Shown: positions 63,401 through 64,000 of the stretch, piece after piece
Numbering within the stretch: the first letter of the stretch is position 1
Layout: each line of letters starts with the position of its first letter
From: Dermacentor variabilis
Lineage: Eukaryota > Arthropoda > Arachnida > Ixodida > Ixodidae
NCBI RefSeq assembly: GCF_050947875.1
Contig: NW_027460346.1
Span: 1,674,001 to 1,738,000, forward strand
DNA: 64,000 bases
Reading direction: 5' to 3'
The notes under the pieces: model-generated
Databases searched by the model: none
Told to the model about the DNA's origin: nothing
What the model saw: the letters and a program-made list of their open reading frames with translations, nothing else
Made by a program: the position numbers and the translations under genes

Positions 63401-64000
63401 TATGGTGCAATGAGATACTATATACACGTTGTCCAATATGCGGATGCGCACTGTAGACGCAATGCACGTAAGAGTAATCTTGTCCATACCCAGGGAAAGG
63501 TAGGTGGCGGGTGATTATGTTATGGTGCAATGAGATACTATATACACGTTATCCAATATGCGGTGCGCACTGTAGACGAAATGCACGTAAGAGTAATCTT
63601 GTCCATACCCAGGGAAAGGTAGGTGGCGGGTGATTATGTTATGGTACAATGAGATACTATATACACGTTGTCCAATATGCGGATGCGCACTGTAGACGCA
63701 ATGCACGTAAGAGTAATCTTGTCCATACCCAGGGAAAGGTAGGTGGCGGGTGATTATGTTATGGTACAATGAGATACTATATACACGTTGTCCAATATGT
63801 GGATGCGCACTGTAGACGCAATGCACGTAAGAGTAATCTTGTCCATACCCAGGGAAAGGTAGGTGGCGGGTGATTATGTTATGGTACAATGAGATACTAT
63901 ATACACGTTGTCCAATATGCGGATGCGCACTGTAGACGAAATGCACGTAAGAGTAATCTTGTCCATACCCAGGGAAAGGTAGGTGGCGGGTGATTATGTT
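48450..64000. repeat. Higher-order block C, phased by monomers lacking one base
   Basis: Monomers reading ATGCGGTGCGCAC (A missing) lie at about 48,450, 51,569, 52,048, 56,367, 56,846, 59,845, 60,324 and 63,563. Pairs are 479 bp apart. Repeats of 4,798 bp (51,569 to 56,367) and 3,478 bp (56,367 to 59,845) are well matched; the shorter lacks 1,320 bp (11 monomers). The copy from 60,324 restores the longer form. Confidence 0.85.

Larger units (their letters stand above)
20066..64000. repeat. 120-bp satellite DNA array (about 366 monomers, right end not reached)
   Basis: A 120-base unit repeats head to tail without interruption to the window edge. Landmarks in each unit, in order, are ATGTTATGGTACAATGAG, ATACTATATACACGTTGTCC, AATATGCGGATGCGCACTG, TAGACGCAATGCACGTAAG, AGTAATCTTGTCCATACCC and AGGGAAAGGTAGGTGGCGGG. 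Most monomers differ from the consensus at zero to three sites, so homogenisation is recent. Recurrent variant sites are GGT(A/G)CAATG, ATG(C/T)GG, GATGC(G/A)CAC and GAC(G/A)(C/A)AATG. Rare monomers lack one or two bases. Higher-order periodicity is described separately. Function and chromosomal position (centromeric, subtelomeric or other) cannot be told from sequence. Long antisense frames with a 40-residue period follow from the period being a multiple of three. Confidence 0.98.

Noticed and set aside
20066..64000. CRISPR array
   Set aside because: Regular spacing, but the whole 120 bp is repeated with no unique spacers, there are no cas genes, and the sequence is eukaryotic.
20066..64000. 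Telomeric repeat
   Set aside because: The GGTAGGTGG block superficially recalls arthropod TTAGG, but there are no TTAGG runs.
20066..64000. TATA-like and CCAAT strings in each monomer as promoters
   Set aside because: CTATATAC and CCAAT occur in every monomer, but their order and spacing do not fit a promoter on either strand, and nothing downstream is a gene.

Overview
This is eukaryotic, almost certainly tick (Ixodida) nuclear DNA. The reasons are a tRNA-type SINE with the form typical of ixodid genomes, a tick-type STPR-like short reading frame, decayed non-LTR and Gypsy-type retroelements, and no dense reading frames, operons or bacterial signals. Genus cannot be settled from the sequence. 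I see no intact conventional host gene; the window is a mosaic of mobile-element debris followed by one very large satellite array.

Layout. 1-1,934: a 104-bp tandem repeat, a SINE on the minus strand, and unassigned DNA. 1,935-3,131 and 10,186-11,333: two near-identical copies, in inverted orientation, of a repeat here called E1, each carrying a short alanine-rich, STPR-like frame with a (GCT)n tract of 23 or 8 units. Between these arms lie a decayed reverse-transcriptase (RT) LINE (4,107-5,830), a small terminal-inverted-repeat element (5,909-6,513), a 2.1-kb DNA transposon here called E2 (6,591-8,705, ~35-bp terminal inverted repeats) and a further interspersed repeat called E4. 11,334-13,389: a second, truncated E2 and a Gypsy-type LTR plus integrase remnant on the minus strand. 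13,390-17,830: a long unassigned tract flanked by clusters of ACATCC/GGATGT motifs and ending in AATAAA plus A15, then a small LTR relic. 17,857-19,218: a third E2 copy. 19,365-19,965: the 5' endonuclease part of another LINE, cut off abruptly.

20,066 to the window end (about 43.9 kb, about 366 monomers): a continuous head-to-tail satellite of 120-bp monomers, still running at position 64,000. It has clear higher-order structure. Block A (20,102-40,850) contains repeats of about 46 monomers (5,518 bp) with a 2,400-bp near-perfect tandem duplication inside one copy. Block B (40,741-48,400) has 1,560 + 2,040 = 3,600-bp spacings. Block C (48,450-64,000) is phased by monomers lacking one base. 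Because 120 is divisible by three and the antisense strand has an open frame, the array contains antisense reading frames of up to 1,660 codons; I regard these as a by-product of periodicity, not genes.

The strongest observations are the nested higher-order history of the satellite, a G-quadruplex-capable G-rich block in essentially every monomer, monomer variation concentrated at CpG sites, and the abrupt LINE-to-satellite junction. Family assignments rest on motif recognition by eye; no database search was run.
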